Shown piece by piece: positions 15,602-24,229 of a stretch of DNA of 64,000 nt (position 1 is its first letter; every line of letters starts with the position of its first letter). The stretch covers positions 6,820,001-6,884,000 of the forward strand of contig NZ_CP163525.1 in the NCBI RefSeq assembly GCF_041080655.1. The letters run 5' to 3'. The position numbers and the translations under genes were made by a program. This stretch comes from Streptomyces sp. CG4. Lineage in GTDB: Bacteria; Actinomycetota; Actinomycetes; Streptomycetales; Streptomycetaceae. The notes below the pieces were generated by a model, which saw only the letters and a program-made list of their open reading frames with translations, ran no database searches and was not told where the DNA came from.

Positions 15602-16963
15602 ATGGACAAGCAGCAGGAGTTCGTGCTCCGGACGTTGGAAGAGCGCGACATCCGGTTCGTGCGCCTGTGGTTCACCGACGTGCTGGGCTTCCTCAAGTCC
15701 GTCGCCGTGGCCCCCGCCGAGCTGGAGCAGGCCTTCGACGAGGGCATCGGATTCGACGGATCCGCCATCGAGGGCTTCGCCCGGGTCTACGAGTCCGACA
15801 TGATCGCCAAGCCGGACCCCTCCACCTTCCAGGTCCTGCCCTGGCGCGCGGAGACCCCCGGCACCGCCCGCATGTTCTGCGACATCCTCATGCCGGACGG
15901 CTCGCCGTCCTTCGCGGACCCGCGCTATGTCCTGAAGCGCGCCCTGGCCCGCACCTCCGACCTGGGCTTCACCTTCTACACCCACCCCGAGATCGAGTTC
16001 TTCCTGCTGAAGGACCGCCCGCTGGACGGCTCCCGCCCCACCCCGGCCGACAACTCGGGCTACTTCGACCACACCCCGACCAACGTCGGCATGGACTTCC
16101 GCCGCCAGGCGATCACCATGCTGGAGTCGATGGGGATCTCGGTGGAGTTCTCCCACCACGAGGGCGCCCCGGGCCAGCAGGAGATCGACCTGCGCTACGC
16201 CGACGCGCTCTCCACCGCGGACAACATCATGACGTTCCGCCTGGTCATGAAGCAGGTCGCGCTGGAGCAGGGCGTCCAGGCGACCTTCATGCCGAAGCCC
16301 TTCTCCGAGCACCCGGGCAGCGGCATGCACACCCACCTCTCCCTCTTCGAGGGCGACCGCAACGCGTTCTACGAGTCGGGCTCCGAGTACCAGCTCTCCA
16401 AGGTCGGCCGCTCCTTCATCGCCGGCCTGCTCAAGCACGCGGCGGAGATCTCCGCGGTCACCAACCAGTGGGTGAACTCGTACAAGCGCATCTGGGGCGG
16501 CTCCGAGCGCACCGCGGGCGCCGGCGGCGAGGCTCCGTCGTACATCTGCTGGGGCCACAACAACCGCAGCGCCCTGGTCCGCGTCCCGATGTACAAGCCC
16601 GGCAAGACCGGCTCCGCCCGGGTCGAGGTCCGCTCCATCGACTCCGGCGCCAACCCGTACCTGGCCTACGCCGTCCTGCTGGCCGCCGGCCTGAAGGGCA
16701 TCGAGGAGGGCTACGAGCTCCCGCCGGGCGCCGAGGACGACGTCTGGGCCCTCTCCGACGCCGAGCGCCGCGCGATGGGCATCGAACCCCTCCCGCAGAA
16801 CCTCGGCGAGGCCCTCGCCCTGATGGAACGCAGCGACCTGGTCGCCGAGACCCTCGGCGAGCACGTCTTCGACTTCTTCCTGCGCAACAAGCAGGCCGAG
16901 TGGCACGAGTACCGCAGCGAGGTCACGGCCTTCGAGCTGCGGAAGAATCTGCCGGTGCTGTAG
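15602..16963 (+). CDS. glnA2: Glutamine synthetase-like ligase GlnA2 (type I fold; gamma-glutamylpolyamine synthetase in S. coelicolor)
   Basis: A 453-residue GSI-fold ligase. Beta-grasp motif GFDGSAIEGF (about 50-59), catalytic/metal motifs HPEIEFFL, HHEGAPGQQEIDLRYADA, KPFSEHPGSGMHTHLSL and NRSALVRVP are present. The residue aligned with the adenylylated Tyr397 of GlnA is Trp382 (EDDVWAL), so GlnE cannot modify it. The S. coelicolor homologue, SCO2241 from memory, was reported to glutamylate polyamines such as putrescine rather than ammonia. The ATG at 15602 follows GGGGAAGCGGAAG; an ATG five codons upstream has no ribosome site. Monocistronic with a strong terminator. Confidence 0.9.
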   Translation: MDKQQEFVLRTLEERDIRFVRLWFTDVLGFLKSVAVAPAELEQAFDEGIGFDGSAIEGFARVYESDMIAKPDPSTFQVLPWRAETPGTARMFCDILMPDGSPSFADPRYVLKRALARTSDLGFTFYTHPEIEFFLLKDRPLDGSRPTPADNSGYFDHTPTNVGMDFRRQAITMLESMGISVEFSHHEGAPGQQEIDLRYADALSTADNIMTFRLVMKQVALEQGVQATFMPKPFSEHPGSGMHTHLSLFEGDRNAFYESGSEYQLSKVGRSFIAGLLKHAAEISAVTNQWVNSYKRIWGGSERTAGAGGEAPSYICWGHNNRSALVRVPMYKPGKTGSARVEVRSIDSGANPYLAYAVLLAAGLKGIEEGYELPPGAEDDVWALSDAERRAMGIEPLPQNLGEALALMERSDLVAETLGEHVFDFFLRNKQAEWHEYRSEVTAFELRKNLPVL

Positions 16964-17000
16964 GCGCAGGTCGGGCGGGTTTCCGCCGAAATGATCCCTT

Positions 17001-17029
17001 GGGGCCGACGGTCGTGGACCGTCGGCCCC
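17001..17029 (+). terminator. glnA2 terminator
   Basis: A perfect 13-bp stem (17001-17013 with 17017-17029) and 3-nt GTG loop, 37 bases after the glnA2 stop. A second GC hairpin (arms 17068-17075 and 17090-17097) lies nearer the convergent gene at 17102 and may terminate that one. Confidence 0.75.
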
Positions 17030-17101
17030 GTCGCGTCCCACTCCCTCTGGGCCGTCGTGGGTGTTCTCGGCCCGGCAGGTCCTTCTCGGCCGGGCCGGGC
17101 G

Positions 17102-17389
17102 TCACCCCGCGTCGGCTTCGGAGTTGGTCTCCTGGTACTGCTGCACGTGACCGGGCCGGGGCTTCACCTGACCGCCGTGGTCGCGGTTGTTGCAGGCGTC
17201 GTACACCGGCTGGCTGGTCCCGGGCACGACGAAGGGAACCAGTCCGAGGGCCTGCTGGCAGATCTTGTTCCCGGACAGGGTCCGGCCGGCGATGTTGATA
17301 CGGCCGTGGTCGCCGTCGTGGGCGTGGGCCGGAGCGGCGAACCCGAGACCGGCCGCGGTGAGCGCGGCAAGAGCGGTGATCTTCTTCAT
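17102..17389 (-). CDS. Small secreted protein of unknown function
   Basis: A 95-residue exported protein: signal peptide MKKITALAALTAAGLGFAAPAHA (about 23 residues), then a short His/Asp/Gly-rich segment, RTLSGNKICQQALGLVPFVV, and a second Cys in VYDACNN. The two cysteines flank a hydrophobic stretch, loosely recalling small Streptomyces surface proteins (chaplins, rodlins), but neither signature is complete. The C-terminus is hydrophilic (PRPGHVQQYQETNSEADAG). The ribosome site before the ATG at 17389 is weak. It is probably a surface or extracellular protein; the function is unassigned. Confidence 0.7.
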   Translation of the reverse strand: MKKITALAALTAAGLGFAAPAHAHDGDHGRINIAGRTLSGNKICQQALGLVPFVVPGTSQPVYDACNNRDHGGQVKPRPGHVQQYQETNSEADAG

Positions 17390-17443
17390 AGCCTGGTCAA
17401 CGACACCGGATCCGCCCAGGTCACGCGGCCGCGGCCGGTATGG

Positions 17444-18463
17444 CTATCCGACGTACGCCGGTGACACGGCGGCCTCGGTGATCCGCCGCGGCGCCCCCGA
17501 CCCGTCGGCCGGAGCCTGGTACAGATCGGCGCCGTAGTCCCCCGGCAGCGCGTACACGACCGTACGGGCGTCCCGCCACACCGCCTGGTCGTCCACGCTC
17601 CTCCGCTCGGCCAGCGGGGTCTCCCGCATGGTGCGCAGGTCGAGGACGTACAGATGCCAAGGAGCGTCCTTCGGCAGCCCCTTGACCCGCTTCTTGTAGG
17701 CGATCCGCGTCCCGTCGGGCGAGAGCGAGGGACACTCGACATCGGCGTGCAGGGTCGTGACGGTACGGGCGCGCAGATCGCCCTGCACCAGATAGGTGCT
17801 GCCCTTGGTCGCGAGCGTCGCGTAGAAGGTGCGGTCGTCGCGGGCGAAGGTCACGCCCCAGAAGTTGGCGTCCGGCGCCCGGTACGGATGCCCGTCCTTG
17901 ACGATCCGGAAGTCCTCCAGCGACGGGATCAGCCGGCCGCTCCGGGTGTCCACGATCGCCGTACGCGTCGAGAAGTTCGTACCGGCGTAACTGTCACCGC
18001 CCACGAACGCCGTCCAGGCGGCGAAGTGCCCGGTGGGGGAGACCCGGGCACGCGACGGAATCCCCGGTACGTCGTACGTGTGCACGGTCCGCAGCCGAGC
18101 GTCCAGAATCAGCGCCCGGTACGTGTCCGAAACCGCCCCATGCACCGCTTGCAGGCACACACCCGTCCCCGAAGCGGCGTAGAACCGCAGGCACTTGACG
18201 CCCGACGCGGTGCGCGCCCCCGACGGATCGCCCGCCGGAACGCTGACGACCTCGTCCCTATGCGGCCCCCACGCCATGTTCCGGAAGAGCAGCGACCCCT
18301 GCCCGGTCAGCGTCACCGCCCCCGGCGTGACCCGCGGACCGCCCGCCTGGGTGTGGTCGCGCCGGTCGGCCCGGGCCGAGGCATGCAGCACCGACGCGAC
18401 CCCGATCGCCGCCAGCACGGCGACGGCCGAGACCAGGATCAGGACGCGGTTGCGTACGGTCAT
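17444..18463 (-). CDS. Exported WD40/TolB-like beta-propeller protein
   Basis: A 339-residue protein with an N-terminal signal anchor (about residues 7-28) and several propeller-like repeats: VSPTGHFAAWTAFVGGDSYAG, FARDDRTFYATL, CPSLSPDGTRIAYKKR and DDQAVWRDARTVVYAL, the last two typical of WD40-like/PD40 blades. Such proteins often act in periplasmic scaffolding or sensing; no catalytic residues are evident. It is the last gene of a three-gene operon and overlaps the MFS gene's stop by ATGA. Confidence 0.8.
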   Translation of the reverse strand: MTVRNRVLILVSAVAVLAAIGVASVLHASARADRRDHTQAGGPRVTPGAVTLTGQGSLLFRNMAWGPHRDEVVSVPAGDPSGARTASGVKCLRFYAASGTGVCLQAVHGAVSDTYRALILDARLRTVHTYDVPGIPSRARVSPTGHFAAWTAFVGGDSYAGTNFSTRTAIVDTRSGRLIPSLEDFRIVKDGHPYRAPDANFWGVTFARDDRTFYATLATKGSTYLVQGDLRARTVTTLHADVECPSLSPDGTRIAYKKRVKGLPKDAPWHLYVLDLRTMRETPLAERRSVDDQAVWRDARTVVYALPGDYGADLYQAPADGSGAPRRITEAAVSPAYVG

Positions 18464-19719
18464 GCGGGCACCGTCCCCTTCGGGCGCAGGGTGAGGGAGA
18501 ACAGGGCACAAGCGGCCAGCGCCACGGCCGCCCCCGCCAGCGCCGCGCGGTCGCCCCACACCGTCCAGGCCGCACCGAACAGCAGCGAGCAGGCGAACCG
18601 GGCCATGGCCTGCCCGGTCTGCACGAGGGCCAGCCCGGACGAGCGCAGCGCCTCCGGCACCCCGTCCGAGGCCGCCGCCATCAGCACCCCGTCGGTGGCC
18701 GCGTAGAAGGCGCCGTGCAGGGCGAGGACGACATACGGCAGCGCCGAGCCGCGCCACGCCGTGAGCAGCAACGCGTATGCGACCAGCAGACCACCGTGCC
18801 CGGCCACGAACACGGCCCACCGGCCCACCCGGTCCGCGAGCCGCCCGAGCACCACCGCGAGCAGCAGGAACGAGGCGGCCGTCCCGAGCGGCAGCAGGGC
18901 GAACCACCGGTCCGGCACACCCAGCCGGCGCTGCAGCAGCAGATAGACGAACGAGTCACTCACCGTGGCAAGCCCCAGCAGCAGCGCGCACACGGTGATC
19001 CGCCGCAGCTCACGCCGCCGCAACAACCCCACCGCACCCCGCAGGGTGGGCCGCTCGACCGGGACCGCGTCACCCCGCCCGCCCGGCACGAAGAGCACCA
19101 GCACCAGCACACCGACGACCGCGACACAGAAGCTGACGGTGAACACCGCGTCGTACCCGTCGACGGTCGCCCGCAGGATCAGAAAGGCGACCAGCGGCCC
19201 GAGCAGCGCCCCGGCCGTGTCCATCGCCCGGTGCACCCCGAAGGCACGCCCCCGGGTCTCGGCCGTACTCGACAACGAGATGAGCGCATCGCGCGGAGCG
19301 GTCCGCAACCCCTTCCCCGTGCGGTCGGCGGCCAGAACCAGCCCGATCGGCGTCAGCGAATGAGCGACCAGCAGCAACGGCTTGCACACGGCGGAGATGC
19401 CGTACCCCACCCCGGCGACCCACTTGTGCCGCCCGCCGCCGCGGTCCGCGAGATGCCCGCCCACCAGCCGCACGAGGGCCGAGAACCCGTTGTAGACGCC
19501 GTCGAGCAGCCCGAACCCCAAGGGCGACAGACCGAGCCCGGTGACCAGGTACAACGGCAGAACGGCGGTGACCATCTCGCTCGACACATCGGTCACCAGA
19601 CTGACCGTTCCGAGCGCGAACACGGTTGGGGCGATCGCGGCACGGCGCCGCCCGGCCACGGGCCGGACGGCACCGTCCGCGGACGCCGGCGCGCTTGCGC
19701 GGCTGTCCGCTACGTACAC
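18460..19719 (-). CDS. MFS transporter
   Basis: A 419-residue protein with about 12 membrane helices. Notable parts are TDVSSEMVTAVLPLYLV (helix 1), VGGHLADRGGGRHKWV (motif A-like loop) and ADRTGKGLRTAPRDALISLSS, an arrangement characteristic of the MFS branch with GKGLRTAPRDA between helices 4 and 5. The substrate is unknown. It starts at GTG 19719, one base after the stop of the phosphoesterase gene, and overlaps the following propeller gene. Context suggests uptake or export of a product released by the secreted phosphoesterase, which is inference. Confidence 0.88.
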   Translation of the reverse strand: MYVADSRASAPASADGAVRPVAGRRRAAIAPTVFALGTVSLVTDVSSEMVTAVLPLYLVTGLGLSPLGFGLLDGVYNGFSALVRLVGGHLADRGGGRHKWVAGVGYGISAVCKPLLLVAHSLTPIGLVLAADRTGKGLRTAPRDALISLSSTAETRGRAFGVHRAMDTAGALLGPLVAFLILRATVDGYDAVFTVSFCVAVVGVLVLVLFVPGGRGDAVPVERPTLRGAVGLLRRRELRRITVCALLLGLATVSDSFVYLLLQRRLGVPDRWFALLPLGTAASFLLLAVVLGRLADRVGRWAVFVAGHGGLLVAYALLLTAWRGSALPYVVLALHGAFYAATDGVLMAAASDGVPEALRSSGLALVQTGQAMARFACSLLFGAAWTVWGDRAALAGAAVALAACALFSLTLRPKGTVPA

Positions 19720-19720
19720 G

Positions 19721-20608
19721 TCACGAGGCCCAGATGCCGGTGATGTCGTTGGCGGAGTCCGCGTTGCCCGCGTGCGAGGTCAGCCCCTGGCTGTCCTCCA
19801 GGGTGCGCAGCAGGTCGTAGTGGTTGTACGTCGTGGAACTGGACGACCCGGCAGCGACCGGCTGCCCGTACAGCACGGTCGGGATCCGGTTCCCGCTCAG
19901 CCGGTTGTCCTCGTCGAAGGTGACGACGAGCAGGCTGTTGTGGGTCTTGGCCCAACTCGCGTAGCCGCCCAGGTTGTCCTTCAGCCAGGTGTCACCGGTG
20001 GACACCGAGCAGTCGTGCATGTCGCTGCACAGATTCGGGGTCACGAACGACACCTGCGGCAACGTGGAGTAGTCCGTCGGGAACTCGTCGAACGTCTTCG
20101 CGCTCGACGTGGGCACATTGCCGAACCCGAACCACGGGTTGTGCTTCTGCGCGTAGTCGCCGCTGCTGCAATCCGTCGCACCGTCGCTGGGCAGCGACTC
20201 GTTGTAGCTGGCCCAGGTACGGCCGGCGTCGATCACCTCGGACGCCAGGTTCGGGGCCGACGAGAAGCCCGGATCGACACAACTGTCGTCCGTGACTCCC
20301 TGCGTCGAACCGGAGAACAGGGCGTAGTAGTTGGGCTGGCTCGGGTGGGTCTCGGCGTACGACTGCGTCAGGCTGGCACCTCCCGAGACCAGCGAGTTGA
20401 TGTACGGGGCTTTGGAGGAGCCGATGACCTGGCTGTACGCGTGGTTCTCCATGACCACGACGACCACGTGATCCGGAGTCGGCACGGCGCCCGCGGCGTG
20501 CGCGGACCCTTCGCCGACCCCGGTCCACAGCCCGACCGCGGCCGCGGCGAGGGCCGCTGAGGACGCCACGACGGTACGGGCACGGCGGTACACGGAACTG
20601 CCGGACAC
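19721..20608 (-). CDS. Secreted phosphoesterase (acid phosphatase/phospholipase C superfamily)
   Basis: A 295-residue exported protein. A signal peptide (about residues 1-38, ending SAHAAG) precedes a phosphoesterase-family domain (PF04185 type) with DHVVVVVMENHAYSQVIG at its start, THPSQPNYYALFSGS holding the likely catalytic/metal region, and LLVVTFDEDN near the C-terminus. It probably releases phosphate from organic phosphates or phospholipid head groups outside the cell. The GTG at 20608 has GGAGG five bases upstream. It heads a three-gene operon and is preceded by a PHO-box-like direct repeat. Confidence 0.88.
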   Translation of the reverse strand: MSGSSVYRRARTVVASSAALAAAAVGLWTGVGEGSAHAAGAVPTPDHVVVVVMENHAYSQVIGSSKAPYINSLVSGGASLTQSYAETHPSQPNYYALFSGSTQGVTDDSCVDPGFSSAPNLASEVIDAGRTWASYNESLPSDGATDCSSGDYAQKHNPWFGFGNVPTSSAKTFDEFPTDYSTLPQVSFVTPNLCSDMHDCSVSTGDTWLKDNLGGYASWAKTHNSLLVVTFDEDNRLSGNRIPTVLYGQPVAAGSSSSTTYNHYDLLRTLEDSQGLTSHAGNADSANDITGIWAS

Positions 20609-21172
20609 ATCAACCTCCGGGGTGGGGGATGGGGTTGGTGATGCGGACAGAGCATGCACACGCCAATATTCCCCTGCCTCACGGCACCCAACCGAAAAGG
20701 TGAAGACCAGATGAACTGCTGCCTCAAGCCGCGTACGGCGGGAAGGGGACGTGGCGGGTGGTGTCCGCCCGCAGCGGCCGGCGAAAACCCCGGACACCCC
20801 ATCAAGCAACTGCCCGCCGGACCGAGGACGGACGCCACCCGCCGCGGCACCGACACACAGCGGACCGCAGGCACATGACCACGCACCTGCAGGCACCCAC
20901 GACGAGACGCGCGCACCCACAGGAACCACGGCCACCCATATGCGGACCGCAGCCACTCACGACGACGCACCCGCACCCACCCACGACACGCACCCGCACC
21001 CACAAGGCCCGCAGCCACCCACGACCACGCCCCCGCAGGCCGCAGGCCCCGCAATCCACCCCCCACCCGCACCCCCCACCCCCCCAAGGCCCGCCGCAGG
21101 CGTCCGCAGTCACCTCCGCCCGTTCCGGTTAGGCTCTGGCCAGGAAGACCGATATCGCAGGGGAGGCCGAGC
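20609..21172. other. 564-bp divergent region between the phosphoesterase operon and glnE
   Basis: No credible gene. From about 20878 to 21115 the + strand is strikingly C/A-rich and G-poor, with repeated CACCC and CCCAC words. At 21059-21085 four C-runs give a strong G-quadruplex pattern on the minus strand. The phosphoesterase end holds a PHO-box-like site at 20695-20716. Confidence 0.55.
20695..20716 (-). promoter_or_regulatory. PHO-box-like direct repeat upstream of the phosphoesterase operon
   Basis: On the minus strand two adjacent 11-base units read GTTCATCTGGT and CTTCACCTTTT. The first fits the Streptomyces PhoP unit G(G/T)TCAYYYR(G/C)G at 10 of 11 positions, the second at 7. The site is about 90-110 bases upstream of a secreted phosphoesterase, a typical PhoP target. 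Confidence 0.5.
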
Positions 21173-24100
21173 ATGACGCCGGGCCGCAGGAGCAGCACCT
21201 TCACCCGCCTGCTCCGACACGGCTTCACCGACCCCTCCGCCGCAGAGCGCCTCCTGGACGGCCCGGAACTCGCCCCCGTCCGCGACGACCCGTTCCTCCT
21301 GGAAGCCCTGGGCGCCACCGCCGACCCCGACCTCGCCCTGCACGGCCTGGTCCGCCTCCTGGAGGCCCAGGACGGCCCCACGGCCCACCGCGAACTGCTG
21401 GACACCCTCATCGCGGCCAAGCCCCTCCGCGACCGACTCCTCGGCGTCCTCGGCGCCTCCGCCGCCCTCACCGACCACCTGGCCCGCCACCCCGCCGACT
21501 GGCAGGCCCTGGTCATGTACGAGCCGCAGGACCTGCACCCGGGCCTCATGGAGTTCGAACGCGGCCTGGCCGGCGCCACCGACCCCGTCTCCCTGCGCGT
21601 GGCCTACCGCCGCTGCCTCCTCTCCATCGCGGCCCGCGACGTCTGCGGCACCACGGACCTCGCCGAGACGGCCGCAGAACTGGCGGACCTCGCCACCGCC
21701 ACCCTCCGCACGGCCCTGGCCATAGCGCAGGCGCACGCCCCCGAGGACGCCGCCGCCTGCCGCCTCGCGGTGATCGCGATGGGCAAGTGCGGCGGCCACG
21801 AACTGAACTACGTCTCCGACGTGGACGTGATCTTCGTAGCGGAAGCGACCGAAGCCACCACCGAGGCCAAGGCCCTCACCTCCGCCACCCGCCTCGCCTC
21901 GCACCTGATGCGGATCTGCTCGGAGACGACCGTCGAGGGCTCCATCTGGCCGGTGGACGCCAACCTCCGCCCCGAGGGCCGCAACGGCCCCCTCGTCCGC
22001 ACCCTCTCCTCCCACCTCGCCTACTACCAACGCTGGGCGAAAACCTGGGAGTTCCAGGCCCTGCTCAAGGCCCGCCCGGTGGCCGGCGACGCGGACCTGG
22101 GCCAGGCGTACGTCGACGCACTGGAACCGATGGTCTGGACGGCGGCGGAGCGCGACAACTTCGTCGCGGACGTCCAGAAAATGCGCCGCAGGGTCGTGGA
22201 GAACATCCCGGCGTCCGAGATCGAAAGAGAACTCAAACTCGGCCCGGGCGGCCTCCGCGACGTCGAATTCGCCGTCCAGCTGCTCCAGTTGGTCCACGGC
22301 CGCACCGACCCCGCCCTGCGCAGCGGCACCACCCTGGACGCCCTCCAGGCCCTGGCCGCCGGAGGCTACGTGGGCCGCGAGGACGCCGCCCGCCTCGACG
22401 AGGCGTACCGTTTCCTGCGCAGTATGGAACACCGCATCCAGCTCTACCGCCTGCGCCGCACCCACCTGGTCCCCGTCGAGCAGGAGGACCAGCGGCGTCT
22501 GGGCCGCTCGCTCGGCCTGCGCACGGACCCGGCGGCGGAGCTGATCCGGGAGTGGAAGCGGCACACGGGCGTCGTACGCCGGCTCCACGAGAAGCTCTTC
22601 TACCGCCCGCTCCTCGACGCGGTGGCCCAACTCGCCCCCGGCGAGGCCCGCCTGAGCGCCGAAGCGGCCCGCGCACGCCTGATCGCCCTCGGCTACGCCG
22701 ACCCGGCGGCGGCCCTGCGCCACCTGGAGGCCCTGGCTTCGGGCGTGACCCGCAAGGCGGCCATCCAGCGCACCCTCCTGCCCGTCCTCCTCGGCTGGTT
22801 CGCCGACTCCGCGGACCCGGACGCGGGCCTGCTGAACTTCCGCAAGGTCTCCGACGCGCTCGGCAAGACCCCCTGGTACCTGCGCCTGCTGCGCGACGAG
22901 GGCGCCGCGGCGGAGAACCTGGCCCGCGTCCTGTCGGCGGGCCGCCTCGCCCCCGACCTCCTCATGCGCGCCCCCGAGGCGGTGGCCCTGCTGGGCGACG
23001 GCGACGGCGGCGGCGGACTGGAGCCCCGCGAGCGCGCGCCGCTGGAGCAGGAGATCCTGGCCGCGGTGGGCCGCGCGGAGAACGCCGAGCAGGGGGTCAC
23101 CGCGGCCCGCGGGGTACGCCGCCGCGAACTGTTCCGCACCGCCGCCGGCGACATCGTCGACTCCTACGGCACGGAGAACAACCACGCCGAGGCCGACCAG
23201 GGCGCCCTCGTGGACCGGGTCGGCGCGGCGGTCTCCGACCTCACGGCCGCGACCCTCGCGGGCACCCTGCGCGCGGTGGTCCGGGACGGCTGGGGCGACA
23301 CGCTCCCCACCCGCTTCGCGATCATAGGGATGGGCCGGTTCGGCGGCCACGAGCTGGGCTACGGCTCCGACGCGGACGTCGTCTTCGTACACGAACCGCA
23401 GGACGGCGTGGACGAGCATGAGGCGGCGGCCGCCGCGAACAAGGTCGTGGCCGAGATGCGCCGCCTGCTCCAGCTGCCCAGCGCCGACCCGGCGCTGCTC
23501 ATCGACGCCGACCTGCGCCCGGAGGGCAAGTCGGGCCCGCTGGTGCGCACCCTGAAGGCGTACGAGGCGTACTACCGCCGCTGGTCCCTGGTCTGGGAGT
23601 CCCAGGCGCTGCTGCGGGCGGAACCGGTGGCCGGGGACGAGGACCTGGGCCGGCGCTTCACGGAACTGATCGACCCGCTGCGCTACCCACGGCACGGCCT
23701 CGCGGAGGAGGCCGTCCGCGAGATCCGCCGGCTGAAGGCCCGTATGGAGTCCGAGCGCCTGCCGCGCGGCGCCGACCCCAAGCTGCACACCAAGCTGGGC
23801 CCGGGCGGCCTGTCCGACGTCGAGTGGACCGTGCAGCTGTTCCAGCTCCGGCACGGCTGGGACCACCCCGGCCTGCGCACCACCCGCACCCGCGGGGCGC
23901 TGGCCGCGGCCCGCGAGGCCGGGCTGCTGTCGGCCGAGGAGGCGGAGATCCTGGACGAGGCCTGGGTGCTGGCCACGCGGGTGCGCAACGCGGTGATGCT
24001 GGTACGCGGCCGCGCCGGGGACACCTTCCCCACCGAGCCCCGGGAGCTGGCGGCCGTGGGCCGCTACCTGGGCTACGGCGCCGGTCACGCGGGAGACATG

Positions 24101-24175
24101 CTGGACGCGTACCGCCGTACGACGCGACGGGCACGCACGGTGGTGGAGGAACTGTTCTACGGCGACTCGACGTGA
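21173..24175 (+). CDS. glnE: Bifunctional glutamine synthetase adenylyltransferase/adenylyl-removing enzyme
   Basis: A 1000-residue GlnE that adds AMP to, and removes it from, GlnA Tyr397. Two nucleotidyltransferase domains are visible: the N-terminal removase GKCGGHELNYVSDVDVIFV (about 203-221) and the C-terminal adenylylase GMGRFGGHELGYGSDADVVF (about 716-735), each followed by its helical domain with repeated KLGPGGLRDVEF / KLGPGGLSDVEW. GGGGAGG lies about seven bases before the ATG. The target glnA is in the same window but about 38 kb away, and glnA2 and glnII lack the modified tyrosine. It is transcribed alone, with no obvious terminator in the 54 bases to the convergent PAP2 gene. Confidence 0.97.
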   Translation: MTPGRRSSTFTRLLRHGFTDPSAAERLLDGPELAPVRDDPFLLEALGATADPDLALHGLVRLLEAQDGPTAHRELLDTLIAAKPLRDRLLGVLGASAALTDHLARHPADWQALVMYEPQDLHPGLMEFERGLAGATDPVSLRVAYRRCLLSIAARDVCGTTDLAETAAELADLATATLRTALAIAQAHAPEDAAACRLAVIAMGKCGGHELNYVSDVDVIFVAEATEATTEAKALTSATRLASHLMRICSETTVEGSIWPVDANLRPEGRNGPLVRTLSSHLAYYQRWAKTWEFQALLKARPVAGDADLGQAYVDALEPMVWTAAERDNFVADVQKMRRRVVENIPASEIERELKLGPGGLRDVEFAVQLLQLVHGRTDPALRSGTTLDALQALAAGGYVGREDAARLDEAYRFLRSMEHRIQLYRLRRTHLVPVEQEDQRRLGRSLGLRTDPAAELIREWKRHTGVVRRLHEKLFYRPLLDAVAQLAPGEARLSAEAARARLIALGYADPAAALRHLEALASGVTRKAAIQRTLLPVLLGWFADSADPDAGLLNFRKVSDALGKTPWYLRLLRDEGAAAENLARVLSAGRLAPDLLMRAPEAVALLGDGDGGGGLEPRERAPLEQEILAAVGRAENAEQGVTAARGVRRRELFRTAAGDIVDSYGTENNHAEADQGALVDRVGAAVSDLTAATLAGTLRAVVRDGWGDTLPTRFAIIGMGRFGGHELGYGSDADVVFVHEPQDGVDEHEAAAAANKVVAEMRRLLQLPSADPALLIDADLRPEGKSGPLVRTLKAYEAYYRRWSLVWESQALLRAEPVAGDEDLGRRFTELIDPLRYPRHGLAEEAVREIRRLKARMESERLPRGADPKLHTKLGPGGLSDVEWTVQLFQLRHGWDHPGLRTTRTRGALAAAREAGLLSAEEAEILDEAWVLATRVRNAVMLVRGRAGDTFPTEPRELAAVGRYLGYGAGHAGDMLDAYRRTTRRARTVVEELFYGDST

Positions 24176-24229
24176 CGACGACACGCAGCGCGACCACCGG
24201 CAGGCACCACGAGGACACAAACCGATCCG

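Noticed and set aside
17102-17389. Assignment as a chaplin
   Set aside because: The chaplin core (GNxVQVPV, CGN spacing) is absent; only length, signal and two cysteines agree.
20751-21176. Proline/threonine-rich open frames before glnE
   Set aside because: They simply translate the C/A-rich low-complexity tract and lack conserved features.
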